Positions 24,112-33,256 are shown, counted from the stretch's first letter. The stretch is DNA of 39,405 bases from Actinomycetota bacterium (GCA_016871295.1 VFZD01000009.1:1-39405); one strand, 5' to 3'. Program-made: numbers and translations. Notes: generated from the sequence alone by a model not told the origin.

Positions 24112-25830
24112 GTGGCCAACGGAGCCCTTGAACAATCGGCACTTGAACAAAAAGATCGCGACCAACTTGTCGCCATCGCCAAGGCGCTCGGCGTGAAGGC
24201 GTCGGCGCGTGCCAACAAAGGAGAGATTATCGAGATGATTCTCAAACAGACCGCGCCAGCAGAGCCCGTCGCGAGCAAGGCCTCGAGCGTGCAGAGCGTC
24301 GCGCAAAGCGACAACAATGCCGCCGCAAAACCGACACCGCGATCTGGTGGGCCGATGTTGGGGGCCGATGGTCAACCTTTGGCCGAATGGGAAATCGAAT
24401 TGGCAGAACACGAAGGCACACCGATCGCGCCCGACGCACGTCGAATCAGCGATCAGGGTGATTCACGAGGCGACAACCGAGATCGCGGCTCGCGCAACGA
24501 CCGCAATGACCGTGGCTCGCGCACCGACCGCAGTTATCAACGCGGCTACAACGACCAAGAGGGCGGCGGTCGAAACCGCAATCGACGACGACGTCGTGGC
24601 CCTGGTGGCTACAGAAACTCGCGCGACGAAGGCCCGCAAGGCGACGACCGTTACGAATTGAAAGAAATGCAAGATGCGAACGAGCCGGTGAGCAATGATC
24701 CGATTGAAGTGTCGGGTTATCTCGACCTGCGCGACGAGGGCTACGGATTTTTACGAGTCAACGGTTATCTGCCTTCATACGGCGACGCGTATGTTTCGGT
24801 GCGATTGACCCGCCAATTCAACTTGCGCAAGGGCGATCATGTGTCCGGCACGTGCCGACCTGCTCAGCGCAACGAGAAAAATCCCGGCATGATCGACATT
24901 CGCACGATCAACGGTGTCGACGCAGACAAGGTGAAGGCCCGACCAAAATTCGAGGACCTGACGCCATTGTTTCCCGACGAAAAACTCGAACTTTCGACGG
25001 CGATGGATCCGACGAACATGACCGCTCGAATCATCGACTTGATTTCGCCCATCGGAAAGGGACAACGAGGCGTGATCGTTTCGCCGCCGAAGGCCGGCAA
25101 GACCAGCGTCATGAAGACGATTGCAACCTCGATTGAAAAGAATTATCCCGAGGTGAAGTTGATCGTGCTGTTGATCGATGAGCGGCCGGAAGAAGTCACC
25201 GACATGCGTCGCACGGTGAAGGGCGAGGTCGTTTCGTCGACTTTCGACCGCCCCTCGGAAGAACACACGCAGGTCGCCGAGATGGTCATCGAAAAAGCCA
25301 AGCGCATGGTCGAGATGGGTGAGGACGTCGTGGTGATCCTCGACGGAATCACGCGTTTGTCGCGCGCATACAACCTGGCCGCGCCGACCACGGGTCGCGT
25401 GATGTCGGGTGGTATCGACGCCGGAGCGTTGTATCCGCCGAAGAAGTTTTTTGGTGCGGCACGCAACATCGAAGAGGGCGGCAGCCTGACCATATTGGCA
25501 ACCGCCCTCGTCGAGACGAACAGCCGAATGGACGACGCGATTTTCGAGGAGTTCAAGGGCACGGGAAACATGGAGTTGCGCCTGGATCGCAAACTCGCCG
25601 AGCGTCGGATCTATCCGGCGATCGATGTTGATGCCTCGAGCACTCGACACGAAGAACTGTTGTTCAATCGTCAGCAGTTGCAGATGGTCTGGAAACTGCG
25701 ACGCGTGTTGAGCGGCCTTGCCGCCGACGGCAACGCGGCCCCTGGTCTCGAGTTGTTGATCGATCGCCTGAAAACTTTCAAGAACAACGACGAGTTCCTC
25801 GCCGAAATCGCCAAGCAACCGACCTCGTAA
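24112..25830 (+). CDS. rho: Transcription termination factor Rho
   Basis: A 572-residue hexameric RNA-dependent ATPase. Residues 1-45 form the Rho N-terminal helical domain ([20 protein letters not shown]); about 118-183 is a low-complexity insertion rich in Arg, Asp, Asn and Gly (repeats such as [12 protein letters not shown] and [16 protein letters not shown]), typical of actinobacterial Rho; then the primary RNA-binding cold-shock-like domain starts with [15 protein letters not shown]. Walker A is SPPKAGKT (324-331, K330), Walker [17 protein letters not shown], and the secondary-site region [20 protein letters not shown] follows. I chose the GTG at 24112 for its AGAAGGA ribosome site and proper N-terminus; the frame is open back to 24061. 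It has its own promoter after thrC. Confidence 0.94.
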   Translation: MANGALEQSALEQKDRDQLVAIAKALGVKASARANKGEIIEMILKQTAPAEPVASKASSVQSVAQSDNNAAAKPTPRSGGPMLGADGQPLAEWEIELAEHEGTPIAPDARRISDQGDSRGDNRDRGSRNDRNDRGSRTDRSYQRGYNDQEGGGRNRNRRRRRGPGGYRNSRDEGPQGDDRYELKEMQDANEPVSNDPIEVSGYLDLRDEGYGFLRVNGYLPSYGDAYVSVRLTRQFNLRKGDHVSGTCRPAQRNEKNPGMIDIRTINGVDADKVKARPKFEDLTPLFPDEKLELSTAMDPTNMTARIIDLISPIGKGQRGVIVSPPKAGKTSVMKTIATSIEKNYPEVKLIVLLIDERPEEVTDMRRTVKGEVVSSTFDRPSEEHTQVAEMVIEKAKRMVEMGEDVVVILDGITRLSRAYNLAAPTTGRVMSGGIDAGALYPPKKFFGAARNIEEGGSLTILATALVETNSRMDDAIFEEFKGTGNMELRLDRKLAERRIYPAIDVDASSTRHEELLFNRQQLQMVWKLRRVLSGLAADGNAAPGLELLIDRLKTFKNNDEFLAEIAKQPTS

Positions 25831-25843
25831 GTTTCGACCGTTC

Positions 25844-26836
25844 ATGTCGGAGGGCGACAGCCACGAGTCGCGCGTGGCGCGGCTGCGTTTGCGATCTCTG
25901 CTCGTTAGCCAGGGTGGCGTCGCAGGTGACTTCGCAGCCAGCGAGTTCGGCAAAGCGGTCGGAGCCGTGCAAAACGATGTTGCGTCGGTGTTGCTGACTG
26001 GTAACCACGAAAACGGCCTCGGTTCGGCGTTGTTGTGGGCGACAAAAAACAAGGCCACGAGCCTGCAGATTTTCTCCGAGAACTCCGCCCAAGTATTGGC
26101 CCGCAGGGCGACATATTTTGATTTTCCAATTCGGGTGTTCAGCGCTGAAAGCGACGGAAGGGCGAACCCCGCGCTGCCCGCCGAATTCGAGCGTCCCGCG
26201 ATTTGCACGGCCGACGAGGCTTTCGCCGAGTTCATAACGGCGGGTGGCGCCGACGTCGTGCGCGAACACGGTGTCGTTTCGGGCGAGGTGAACGGTCTCG
26301 AGGTTTGTCGGGTGCTTCACGACGAGGCGGGCGACCCGCGTTTGGAGATCGGCGTTGGCGCACATGATCGCGAGACTTTTCAGCTGCTGCACGGCCGGAC
26401 CGCGACGATCGAGTCTTTGCGCAAAGTGGTGAGCGAGGTTGCGGCGCGTCGTGCGGCCGGGGCGCGGGTGCATCCATTGAATCAGTTGGCGCGCGAGCGA
26501 ATGTTGCGCCATCAGGTTTGTCTGTCGCCGCAACTTGTTGGAGCAAAGAGATTGCAGACCGCGCAACCCCCGATTCGCCGAACCAATTTGAAAGACGCGG
26601 CGCCGTGTTGCGCCGAAGGTGTGTTGGTCGACGGCACCGAGGTAGTGGCGACATTTGGCGTTGGGATCAACCCTGACCTGGTCGCGTTCGGGGCCGATGC
26701 GCGCGAGTATTTGAACCCTGGCGCGGAGTTGATTTTCGTCTTGCCGACTCGCGACGCCTCGGGCGTGTTGCAGCGTCTCGCAAAGATGTTGCGGCGATCG
26801 GCGCGTGTTGTCGGCGTCGATGTCGTGACGACGTGA
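25844..26836 (+). CDS. Conserved-looking protein of unknown function between rho and prfA
   Basis: I do not recognise this 330-residue protein. It is genuine by context (co-oriented, 13 bases after rho, same codon use, dense with charged and aliphatic residues) and soluble, with no signal peptide or membrane segment. The first 100 residues (LLVSQGGVAGDFAASEFGK, then SVLLTGNHENGLGSALLWAT) look like an alternating alpha/beta fold; the middle holds VRVLHD-type strands and GVGAHDRETFQLLHGRTA; residues near 195-215 form a conserved-looking RVHPLNQLARERMLRHQV; the C-terminal part has DAAPCCAEGVLVDG, FGVGINPDLVAFGADAR and AELIFVLPTRDASG. No catalytic motif can be assigned. In many actinobacteria rpmE (ribosomal protein L31) is found here instead. 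No good ribosome site precedes the ATG at 25844, so the start is uncertain. Confidence 0.7.
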   Translation: MSEGDSHESRVARLRLRSLLVSQGGVAGDFAASEFGKAVGAVQNDVASVLLTGNHENGLGSALLWATKNKATSLQIFSENSAQVLARRATYFDFPIRVFSAESDGRANPALPAEFERPAICTADEAFAEFITAGGADVVREHGVVSGEVNGLEVCRVLHDEAGDPRLEIGVGAHDRETFQLLHGRTATIESLRKVVSEVAARRAAGARVHPLNQLARERMLRHQVCLSPQLVGAKRLQTAQPPIRRTNLKDAAPCCAEGVLVDGTEVVATFGVGINPDLVAFGADAREYLNPGAELIFVLPTRDASGVLQRLAKMLRRSARVVGVDVVTT

Positions 26837-26859
26837 GTACGACGCCCTGACAGATCGCA

Positions 26860-26865
26860 TAGCCT
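26860..26865 (+). promoter_or_regulatory. Candidate -10 box of prfA (leaderless)
   Basis: TAGCCT ends seven bases before the GTG at 26873, which has no Shine-Dalgarno. The -35 region is not recognisable. Suggests prfA has its own leaderless transcript besides readthrough from rho. Confidence 0.42.
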
Positions 26866-26872
26866 GATCACC

Positions 26873-27943
26873 GTGCTTGAACGACTCGAGAGTATCGAAA
26901 GGGACTTCTTGGACCTTGAGGCGAGCATGGCCACGCCCGAAATCTTGGGCGATCAGAACAAGTTGCGTGAGGCCTCGCGAAAATACAAACAGATGACCCC
27001 GTTGGTCGAGTGCATTCGCAAATACAGATCGGCGAAGGGCAACGCCGACGCGGCGCGCGAGCTGATCGACGACGCCAGCGGGGCCGAGCGAGATGCGTTG
27101 CAGGCCGAATTGAGCGCGGCCAACGCGGCGATCGATGCGCTCGAAGAAGAATTGAAAGTTCTGCTGTTGCCCCCCGATCCGAACGCGGGCAAGAACATAA
27201 TCGTCGAGATTCGTGGTGCTGAAGGCGGAGAAGAGGCGAACTTGTTCGCCGGCGATTTGTTCGACATGTACAAGGCGTTCGCCGCGAAAAACCGTTGGGT
27301 CGTCGAGGTGTTGTCGCTTGATTTGTCGCCGAAGGGCGGCATCAACCAGGTCGTGATGATGATCAAAGGCGAAACAGCCTGGACTCGAATGCGGTTCGAG
27401 GGTGGTCCGCATCGCGTGCAGCGCGTGCCCGAGACCGAAAGTCAAGGTCGCATTCACACGAGTTCGGCGACGGTGATGGTGATACCCGAAGCCGAAGAGG
27501 TCGAGTTGCACATCGACGAAAATGACCTGCAGATCGACGTTTATCGGGCGAGCGGCCCCGGTGGCCAAGGTGTCAACACCACCGACTCGGCGGTGCGCAT
27601 CACCCACAAGCCGAGTGGTGTGGTGGTGGCGATGCAAGACGAACGCAGCCAGTTGCAAAATCGATTGCGGGCGATGCAGGTGCTGCGTTCGCGATTGTTG
27701 CAGCGCCAAGAAGAAGAGATTCAGGCGCGGGCATCGGCCGAACGAAGAGCCCAGGTCGGCACCGGCGGGCGCGGCGAAAAAATTCGAACCTACAATTTCA
27801 AAGACAGCAGGGTGACGGACCATCGCATCGGCTTCACGTTGCATCAACTGCATGATGTGCTCGCGGGCAATTTGGATCCCGTGATCGACGCGTTGACACT
27901 CGAATTTCAGACCGAGCAGTTGGCCGACTCCGGCCAAAAGTGA
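26873..27943 (+). CDS. prfA: Peptide chain release factor 1
   Basis: A 356-residue class I release factor recognising UAA and UAG. The anticodon-like tripeptide region is RVPETESQGRIHTS (P-E-T where E. coli RF1 has P-A-T), and the peptidyl-tRNA hydrolysis motif GGQ is at 230-232 within ASGPGGQGVNTTDSAVRI. The N-terminal coiled domain (LERLESIERDFLDLEASM) and the C-terminal TYNFKDSRVTDHRIG region are complete. Start GTG at 26873. prmC, which methylates the GGQ glutamine, follows after six bases, so the factor and its modifying enzyme are co-expressed. Confidence 0.95.
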   Translation: MLERLESIERDFLDLEASMATPEILGDQNKLREASRKYKQMTPLVECIRKYRSAKGNADAARELIDDASGAERDALQAELSAANAAIDALEEELKVLLLPPDPNAGKNIIVEIRGAEGGEEANLFAGDLFDMYKAFAAKNRWVVEVLSLDLSPKGGINQVVMMIKGETAWTRMRFEGGPHRVQRVPETESQGRIHTSSATVMVIPEAEEVELHIDENDLQIDVYRASGPGGQGVNTTDSAVRITHKPSGVVVAMQDERSQLQNRLRAMQVLRSRLLQRQEEEIQARASAERRAQVGTGGRGEKIRTYNFKDSRVTDHRIGFTLHQLHDVLAGNLDPVIDALTLEFQTEQLADSGQK

Positions 27944-27949
27944 ACTGTC

Positions 27950-28819
27950 GTGGTTGACGACACGAGCACATGGGGTGAACTGTTGAGAGTCAGTTCGACA
28001 GATTTGGGTAGCGAGCAAGAGGCCCGGTGGCTGTGCGAGCACGCCAGCGGAATGAGTTCGGCCGAGTTCGCTTCGGCGATGCACGAGTTGGTCGGTGCGA
28101 GGTCGGGTGCCGCGTTGCGCGCGTTGGTCGACCGTCGTTTGGCGGGCGAGCCGCTGCAGTATGTGATGAAACGATGGGCGTTCAGGCACCTCGATGTGCT
28201 TGTCGACGAGCGGGTTTTGATACCCCGACCAGAAACCGAGGCGGTCGTGCAGACGGCGCTCGAACTGGCCGTTGACAAGGTGCGAAAATCGAAATCAAAG
28301 TTGCGAATTGCCGACCTGGGCACGGGTAGCGGGGTGATTGGTTTGTCGTTGGCGGGTGAACTGCCGCGTGGCAGCACAGAGGTTTGGCTCACGGATTTGT
28401 CGGCTGATGCACTTGAAGTGGCACGCGCCAACTTGGCGGGTTCGGGTTTGATTGACGCCGAGGTGCGAATCGTGCAGGGTAGCTGGTTCGCCGCCCTGCC
28501 GAGTGAGTCAAAAAACAGCTTTGATTTGATCGTCAGCAACCCCCCGTATATCGCGCGCGGAGACGTTGGTGTCGAAAAAATTGTTCGCGATTACGAGCCC
28601 GACATCGCGTTGTTCGCCGAGAACGACGGCATGTCGGCGCACGAGCAAATTGTGGCGCAGGCCCAAGAGTGGCTTGGTCCCGGCGGTTGGCTGGTGCTTG
28701 AGATCGGTCACGACCAAGGCGACAAAGTACGCGCCTTGCTGAGTCGCAATGGTTTCAAAAATGTGCAGATTCGCCAAGACTTGGCGCATCGCGACCGCGT
28801 CGCCCTCGGCCAAAAATAA
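27950..28819 (+). CDS. prmC: Peptide chain release factor N5-glutamine methyltransferase
   Basis: A 289-residue SAM-dependent methyltransferase that modifies the glutamine of the GGQ motif in release factors. The N-terminal helical factor-binding domain includes RRLAGEPLQYVMKRWAF, then LIPRPETEAVV, motif I IADLGTGSGVIGLSLAG, and the catalytic NPPY at N197-Y200. Start GTG at 27950, six bases after prfA. Its stop lies one base from the end of the convergent thiolase-like gene. In many actinobacteria a Sua5/TsaC gene follows prmC; it does not here. Confidence 0.94.
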   Translation: MVDDTSTWGELLRVSSTDLGSEQEARWLCEHASGMSSAEFASAMHELVGARSGAALRALVDRRLAGEPLQYVMKRWAFRHLDVLVDERVLIPRPETEAVVQTALELAVDKVRKSKSKLRIADLGTGSGVIGLSLAGELPRGSTEVWLTDLSADALEVARANLAGSGLIDAEVRIVQGSWFAALPSESKNSFDLIVSNPPYIARGDVGVEKIVRDYEPDIALFAENDGMSAHEQIVAQAQEWLGPGGWLVLEIGHDQGDKVRALLSRNGFKNVQIRQDLAHRDRVALGQK

Positions 28820-28820
28820 T

Positions 28821-30329
28821 TCAGGGCAGCAAGTTCCCGGTTGAGTCGAGGGTGACTTGTCGACCGACCCATTCGCCAGAACAGAGACTTGCCGCCACTT
28901 GCGGGTCTTTTGAAGTCGCCCAGGCGCGTCGCGAATCGCCGAGCAGTGTCGAGGCGATGGCGGTTTCGGGTTTTCCGTCGCGATCGTGCATCACCGTGTA
29001 GGCCTCGATTGTTGCGCGCCCGACCAGACTCGTCGCAGCCTCGGCAGCCGTCGCCAGTTCGCGTTTCGGCAACGCATCGACCTCGGCCTGCGGCGACGCA
29101 TGACGATAGGCGTTTCGGCTTGGTGAATTCGAGTAGATGCCGAAGGAGTGTTTGGTCGCATAACCACCGTTGGCCCAGATGAAACCGTGTTCTGGTTTGT
29201 CATCTGCCCGGCGAAGTTTGGTGACCATCGTGGCGATCGCATGCATCACATAGTTGTTCCACGGACCACCGGCGAACGAAAGGCCGCCCGTGATCGTGAG
29301 TTGTCGGTCGATCGAGAGACCAAGTGATTGTGCGCCGAGTTGAACCGCCGAAGGAAAACATGAGTAGAGGTCGATCAAGTTGAAGTCGTCGATCGACATT
29401 TCGGCGAGTTGGCAAGCCAGTTTTCCGCCGAGTCGGACGGCGGGTGTCTCGGCCAACGAGTGACGATTTGAAACGTAGTAGTGGTCGTGGCAATCGGTGC
29501 CGGATATCGGAAACACCCACTTTGACTTCGGCACGCCGAGTTGCGTCGCTTTTTCGACCGAACAAACAATCAGCGCCGCCGCCATATCGACCTGATTGTT
29601 CGAGTTCATCAGTTTGCGATAGGGCAGACCGATCATCCGATTTGACGGCGTGACCTCGAGAATTTCTTCGGCGGTGAAACCGTTCTTGCTCCAGGCGAAG
29701 TCGTTTGTTCTTGCAACACCGCTGAATCGCGACCAGAGTCTGCCGATGTGATTCTCATGGTCGCCAAGCGATCGCCCAGCCCGGGCGCGCAGGGCCGACT
29801 CGAACATCGGGTAGACCTGCACGGGCAAGACGATTTGTCGGGCGATTTCGGTCTCGCTGTTCATCGCCGCATCATCGACGACAGTCGCCGGGGCGGTTTG
29901 GTTTCCGTCCGAATCGGGCCGCGGCCACGGGAGCGAATAGTTCTCGCGTTGCGCCCGCGCCCGCGAGTTAGATGCTTCGCCGCCAGCGACTATCGCAATC
30001 TCGAGTTCACCGCCTTGTATTTCCGAGGCGACTTTGTTGACAAGCAACTGCGGCATGTTGCCGCCATGCGGGGTAATTCCCGTCACATGGGCGTGAATAC
30101 CGAGTCGTTTGGCGACGCTCAAAGCCGGGTTGTGGTATTTCCATGACAGCAGACGAACGACATGTAAAGCATCGACAGTGCGCAACGATGCGATCTCGGC
30201 ATCCGCGATCGCGGTTTGAATCGCCTCGGCGATGAGCGAAACGGGCTCGCGCGCCTCGTTCAGATTCGCGATGCGATTGACAATTTGCCCCTGCCCGATC
30301 AGCACGGGCGTGCGCGGATTGATCGGCAT
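28821..30329 (-). CDS. Thiolase-like protein (acetyl-CoA acetyltransferase/SCP2-thiolase type)
   Basis: A 502-residue member of the thiolase superfamily, of the actinobacterial type usually annotated acetyl-CoA acetyltransferase. TPVLIGQGQIVNR near the N-terminus, GITPHGGNMPQLLVN around the nucleophile position, IVAGGEASNSRARA, LIDLYSCFPSAVQLGAQSLG and TITGGLSFAGGPWNNYVMHA follow the superfamily order, with an additional C-terminal domain of about 100 residues. The usual acylated cysteine is absent (H-G-G-N-M-P), as in SCP2-type and thiolase-like proteins, so plain acetoacetyl-CoA synthesis is doubtful; C-C lyase or acyl-transfer roles are alternatives. The gene runs against the surrounding block and diverges from rpiB across only 33 bases. 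Confidence 0.85.
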   Translation of the reverse strand: MPINPRTPVLIGQGQIVNRIANLNEAREPVSLIAEAIQTAIADAEIASLRTVDALHVVRLLSWKYHNPALSVAKRLGIHAHVTGITPHGGNMPQLLVNKVASEIQGGELEIAIVAGGEASNSRARAQRENYSLPWPRPDSDGNQTAPATVVDDAAMNSETEIARQIVLPVQVYPMFESALRARAGRSLGDHENHIGRLWSRFSGVARTNDFAWSKNGFTAEEILEVTPSNRMIGLPYRKLMNSNNQVDMAAALIVCSVEKATQLGVPKSKWVFPISGTDCHDHYYVSNRHSLAETPAVRLGGKLACQLAEMSIDDFNLIDLYSCFPSAVQLGAQSLGLSIDRQLTITGGLSFAGGPWNNYVMHAIATMVTKLRRADDKPEHGFIWANGGYATKHSFGIYSNSPSRNAYRHASPQAEVDALPKRELATAAEAATSLVGRATIEAYTVMHDRDGKPETAIASTLLGDSRRAWATSKDPQVAASLCSGEWVGRQVTLDSTGNLLP

Positions 30330-30337
30330 AATCCAAC

Positions 30338-30343
30338 AGATTA
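30338..30343 (-). promoter_or_regulatory. Candidate -10 box of the thiolase-like gene
   Basis: On the minus strand this reads TAATCT, eight bases before the ATG at 30329, so a leader of zero to two bases is expected. The -35 region would lie inside the rpiB coding sequence and is weak. Confidence 0.35.
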
Positions 30344-30349
30344 GTTATA

Positions 30350-30355
30350 TAAACT
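30350..30355 (+). promoter_or_regulatory. Candidate -10 box of rpiB (leaderless)
   Basis: TAAACT ends seven bases before the rpiB ATG at 30363, and an AT-rich stretch (TTATATAAA) surrounds it. The -35 region lies close to the start of the divergent thiolase-like gene. Confidence 0.4.
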
Positions 30356-30362
30356 TTCAGCG

Positions 30363-30818
30363 ATGAGAAAGATCGCGATTGGTGCGGATCATGCGGGCTA
30401 CGAGTTGAAACAGCATCTGATCGAATATCTTTCCGCCAAGGGCATGCAAGTGGCCGACCACGGAACCAATTCGACGGCGAGCGTGGATTATCCCGGGATC
30501 TGTGCCGATGTCGCGCGCGCGGTGCGTGACGGAAAAGCAGAGATTGGCATCGTGCTCGGCGGAAGCGGCCAGGGTGAACAGATTGCCGCGAACAAAATCA
30601 ATGGTGTGCGGGCCGCGCTTTGCAACGATTTGTATCTTGCCGAGATGGCACGATCGCACAACGACACGAATGTCTTGTCGATGGGTAGCAGGGTCGTGAC
30701 ACCTCAACTTGCCGAGCAAATCGTTGATAAGTTTCTCAACACCGAGTTCGAGGGCGGTCGTCATGCACGCCGAGTCGCGCAACTCGGTGAAATAGAGAAG
30801 TCCGAGCAGAAGAAGTAG
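30363..30818 (+). CDS. rpiB: Ribose-5-phosphate isomerase B
   Basis: A 151-residue RpiB/LacA-family isomerase interconverting ribose 5-phosphate and ribulose 5-phosphate in the pentose phosphate pathway. [12 protein letters not shown] (6-17) is the phosphate-binding N-terminus; the active-site loop [15 protein letters not shown] has serine where the E. coli-type enzyme has the catalytic cysteine and the proposed base glutamate at E72, as in the M. tuberculosis enzyme. The C-terminal [15 protein letters not shown] is conserved. glyA follows after 13 bases. An attractive side link is that ribose released by the window's nucleoside hydrolase would enter metabolism after phosphorylation through this enzyme. 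Confidence 0.94.
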   Translation: MRKIAIGADHAGYELKQHLIEYLSAKGMQVADHGTNSTASVDYPGICADVARAVRDGKAEIGIVLGGSGQGEQIAANKINGVRAALCNDLYLAEMARSHNDTNVLSMGSRVVTPQLAEQIVDKFLNTEFEGGRHARRVAQLGEIEKSEQKK

Positions 30819-30831
30819 AGGGAGACAAGAC

Positions 30832-32094
30832 ATGCCTTGGCCGTCCGAAACGAATCATGATTCGGCTCTTTTTGCGCTGCTCGAAGACGAGAGGTCGCGA
30901 CAGGCGACGGGTTTGCAGTTGATCGCGAGCGAAAACTTTGCGTCACCCGCGGTGATGGCGGCGACCGGTTCGGTTTTGACCAACAAATACAGCGAGGGAT
31001 ACCCGCAAAAGCGTTATTACGGGGGCAACGCCGTGGTCGACGACATCGAGGCGTTGGCCATCGAACGAGCGAAGAAGTTGTTCGGTGCCGACCACGCCAA
31101 TGTTCAGCCGCACTCGGGTGCCAGCGCGAACATGGCCGTTTATCTCGGGTTGTTGCATCCCGGCGACACGGTCTTGGGGTTGAGCCTCGACCATGGTGGG
31201 CACCTGACACACGGTTCTCCGGTGAACGCGAGCGGGATCTTGTACAAGTTTCATTCATTCAAGGTTGGCGCGACCGATGAGCGCTTGAATTTCGATGCGA
31301 TTCGCGAATTGGCGATCGCCCACAAGCCGAAATTGATCGTCGCCGGAACGACCAGTTATCCGCGACGCCTAGAACCAGAACCCTTCAAGAAAATTGCCGA
31401 TGAGGTCGGCGCGATGATGATGTTCGACATCGCCCACATCGCTGGCTTGGTGGCGGGCGGGGCGCACCCCAACCCGGTGCCGTTCGCGGACGTGGTGACG
31501 TTCACGACGCACAAAACTTTGCGCGGACCGCGCGGGGGTTGCATTCTTTGTCGCAAAGAATTGGCGCCCGTGATCGACAAGGCTGTGTTTCCCGGCAGTC
31601 AGGGTGGGCCGCTCGAACATGCGGTCGCCGCCAAGGCCGTCGCCTTTCACGAGGCGCTGCAACCGAGTTTCAAAGAATATGCGCATCAAATCGTGAAGAA
31701 CGCGGCGGCACTGGCCGCCGCACTCGCCGGGCATGGTTTCAGGCTCGTATCGGGCGGAACCGACACGCACATGATGGTCGTCGACTTGCGACCGTTCGAC
31801 CCCGACTTGACCGGCAAGGAAGCACAACTCGTGCTCGACACGGCGGGCATCACCTTGAACAAGAACACGATACCCAACGATCCGCGCAGCCCGTTCGTGA
31901 CGTCGGGTGTGCGCATCGGTACGCCGTCGGTGACAACCCAGGGCATGCGCGAGGCAGAGATGCCGTTGATTGCCGAATATATAGTCACGACACTGCGCAA
32001 CAGAAACGACGCGGCAAAGGTTGCCCAAGTTCGCGCCAAAGTCGCGCAGCTGTGCGCGAAGTTTCCCGTGTACGAAAACCTGAAAGCGAGCTGA
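30832..32094 (+). CDS. glyA: Serine hydroxymethyltransferase
   Basis: A 420-residue PLP enzyme converting serine and tetrahydrofolate to glycine and 5,10-methylenetetrahydrofolate. [13 protein letters not shown] and [15 protein letters not shown] at the N-terminus, [12 protein letters not shown] and the PLP lysine K228 in [13 protein letters not shown] are diagnostic. The ribosome site GAGGGAGA precedes the ATG at 30832. It is 13 bases after rpiB and 10 bases before the WecA-type gene, so probably transcribed with both. Confidence 0.96.
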   Translation: MPWPSETNHDSALFALLEDERSRQATGLQLIASENFASPAVMAATGSVLTNKYSEGYPQKRYYGGNAVVDDIEALAIERAKKLFGADHANVQPHSGASANMAVYLGLLHPGDTVLGLSLDHGGHLTHGSPVNASGILYKFHSFKVGATDERLNFDAIRELAIAHKPKLIVAGTTSYPRRLEPEPFKKIADEVGAMMMFDIAHIAGLVAGGAHPNPVPFADVVTFTTHKTLRGPRGGCILCRKELAPVIDKAVFPGSQGGPLEHAVAAKAVAFHEALQPSFKEYAHQIVKNAAALAAALAGHGFRLVSGGTDTHMMVVDLRPFDPDLTGKEAQLVLDTAGITLNKNTIPNDPRSPFVTSGVRIGTPSVTTQGMREAEMPLIAEYIVTTLRNRNDAAKVAQVRAKVAQLCAKFPVYENLKAS

Positions 32095-32104
32095 CGCTGA
32101 ATCG

Positions 32105-33232
32105 ATGAAAGACCTTTCGGGTTATTTCATCGTTGGTGGGGTTGCCGCGATCGTCACGGCGATTTTGACACCGTTGGTCGCGTTGTTCGGTCGAAAATTT
32201 GGTTGGATGGCCACGCCCGATGCCCGGCGCAATCATCCCGAGGCCACGCCGGACGTAGGTGGCATCGCTTTTTTCGTCGCACTCGTGGCGGCGATCGGAG
32301 TGGCGTGGCAAATGGACAGATTCGACCCGCTGTTCAAGAACAACTCCGAGTTGTTCGGCGTGATCGTCGCGGGTTTGATCATTTTCGTGCTCGGATTCAT
32401 CGACGACATTTTTGAAGTCTCCGCGCCGATGAAGGTGACGGGGGTCGTCGTCGCCGCGGTCGCACTGATCTGGTTCGGCGTGACGATGATCTATTTTCGT
32501 GCGCCGTTCGTCGACGTCTTCGTGCTGTCGCGCGATTGGATTCCGTTGTTCACGGTGTTGTGGTTGCTCGGCATGACGCAGGCGGTCAACCTGATTGACG
32601 GCTTGGATGGCCTGGCTGCCGGCATCGTCGCCATCGCTTCGGCGGCGTTTTTCGTTTATAGCCGCAACATGGGAGTCAAGGGGTTGCTCAGCGAACCAAA
32701 CATCGGACCGCTCGTGGCGATCATCACGGTCGGAATCTGCGTGGGGTTTCTTCCGTTCAACTTCAACCCCGCGCGAATCTTCATGGGGGACAGTGGTGCG
32801 CTGTTGCTGGGTTTGTTGGTCGCGGTTTCGACCAGCGTCGTCGGCGGACGCGCCAACCCCGACACCACGAACTTGAGCGGACAGACCTATTTCTTTTTGG
32901 CGCCGCTGTTCATACCGATACTCGTTTTGGGTGTGCCGATCCTGGATGTCATCTTCGCCATCGTTCGACGCACTCGCAGCGGCGTCGGGTTCGCCACGGC
33001 GGACACGGGTCATCTGCACCATCGGCTGATCAAATTGGGTCATGGTCCTCGTCGCGCGGTGGTGATCATGTGGTCGTGGACCGCGCTGCTTTCGGGGTTC
33101 GTGCTTTACCCCGCGTTGTCGGAAGGGCCGACGAATCTGTGGCCGTTCTTGTTTGTGGCGCTCGCCTTGTTGGGTTTCACCCTGTTTCACAACAAGGTTT
33201 GGTCGCGAGGTGACGGTCAGCCGACGACCTGA
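32105..33232 (+). CDS. wecA: WecA/TagO-type undecaprenyl-phosphate sugar-1-phosphate transferase
   Basis: A 375-residue polytopic membrane protein (about ten or eleven hydrophobic segments) of the MraY/WecA family, which transfers a UDP-linked N-acetylhexosamine phosphate, usually GlcNAc-1-P, to decaprenyl or undecaprenyl phosphate. The magnesium-binding aspartates are in LGFIDDIF, the NLIDGLDGLAAGI block and FMGDSGALLLGLL are conserved, and the nucleotide-side histidine motif is TGHLHHRLI. The histidine motif and position next to the atp operon fit the WecA (Rv1302-like) branch, which starts arabinogalactan or other envelope polymers, rather than MraY. The exact sugar is not deducible. Confidence 0.9.
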   Translation: MKDLSGYFIVGGVAAIVTAILTPLVALFGRKFGWMATPDARRNHPEATPDVGGIAFFVALVAAIGVAWQMDRFDPLFKNNSELFGVIVAGLIIFVLGFIDDIFEVSAPMKVTGVVVAAVALIWFGVTMIYFRAPFVDVFVLSRDWIPLFTVLWLLGMTQAVNLIDGLDGLAAGIVAIASAAFFVYSRNMGVKGLLSEPNIGPLVAIITVGICVGFLPFNFNPARIFMGDSGALLLGLLVAVSTSVVGGRANPDTTNLSGQTYFFLAPLFIPILVLGVPILDVIFAIVRRTRSGVGFATADTGHLHHRLIKLGHGPRRAVVIMWSWTALLSGFVLYPALSEGPTNLWPFLFVALALLGFTLFHNKVWSRGDGQPTT

Positions 33233-33239
33233 GACGATC

Positions 33240-33256
33240 GCCGAAATCTTTTCGGC
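33240..33256 (+). terminator. Hairpin after wecA (possible weak terminator)
   Basis: A perfect 7-bp inverted repeat, GCCGAAA/TTTCGGC around a three-base loop, starts eight bases after the wecA stop. No T-tract follows, so it is either a weak or a mycobacterial-style terminator, or an mRNA 3'-end stabiliser, separating wecA from the atp operon. Confidence 0.4.

Noticed and set aside
24775-26235. A 486-codon minus-strand frame opposite rho
   Set aside because: Shadow of rho and the following gene; no family-like sequence.
25778-28189. An 803-codon open frame on the minus strand opposite the end of rho, the unknown gene, prfA and part of prmC
   Set aside because: Antisense frame created by composition: the real genes rarely use TTA, CTA or TCA codons, so the opposite strand lacks stops. 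Its translation is Arg/His-rich without any recognisable domain.
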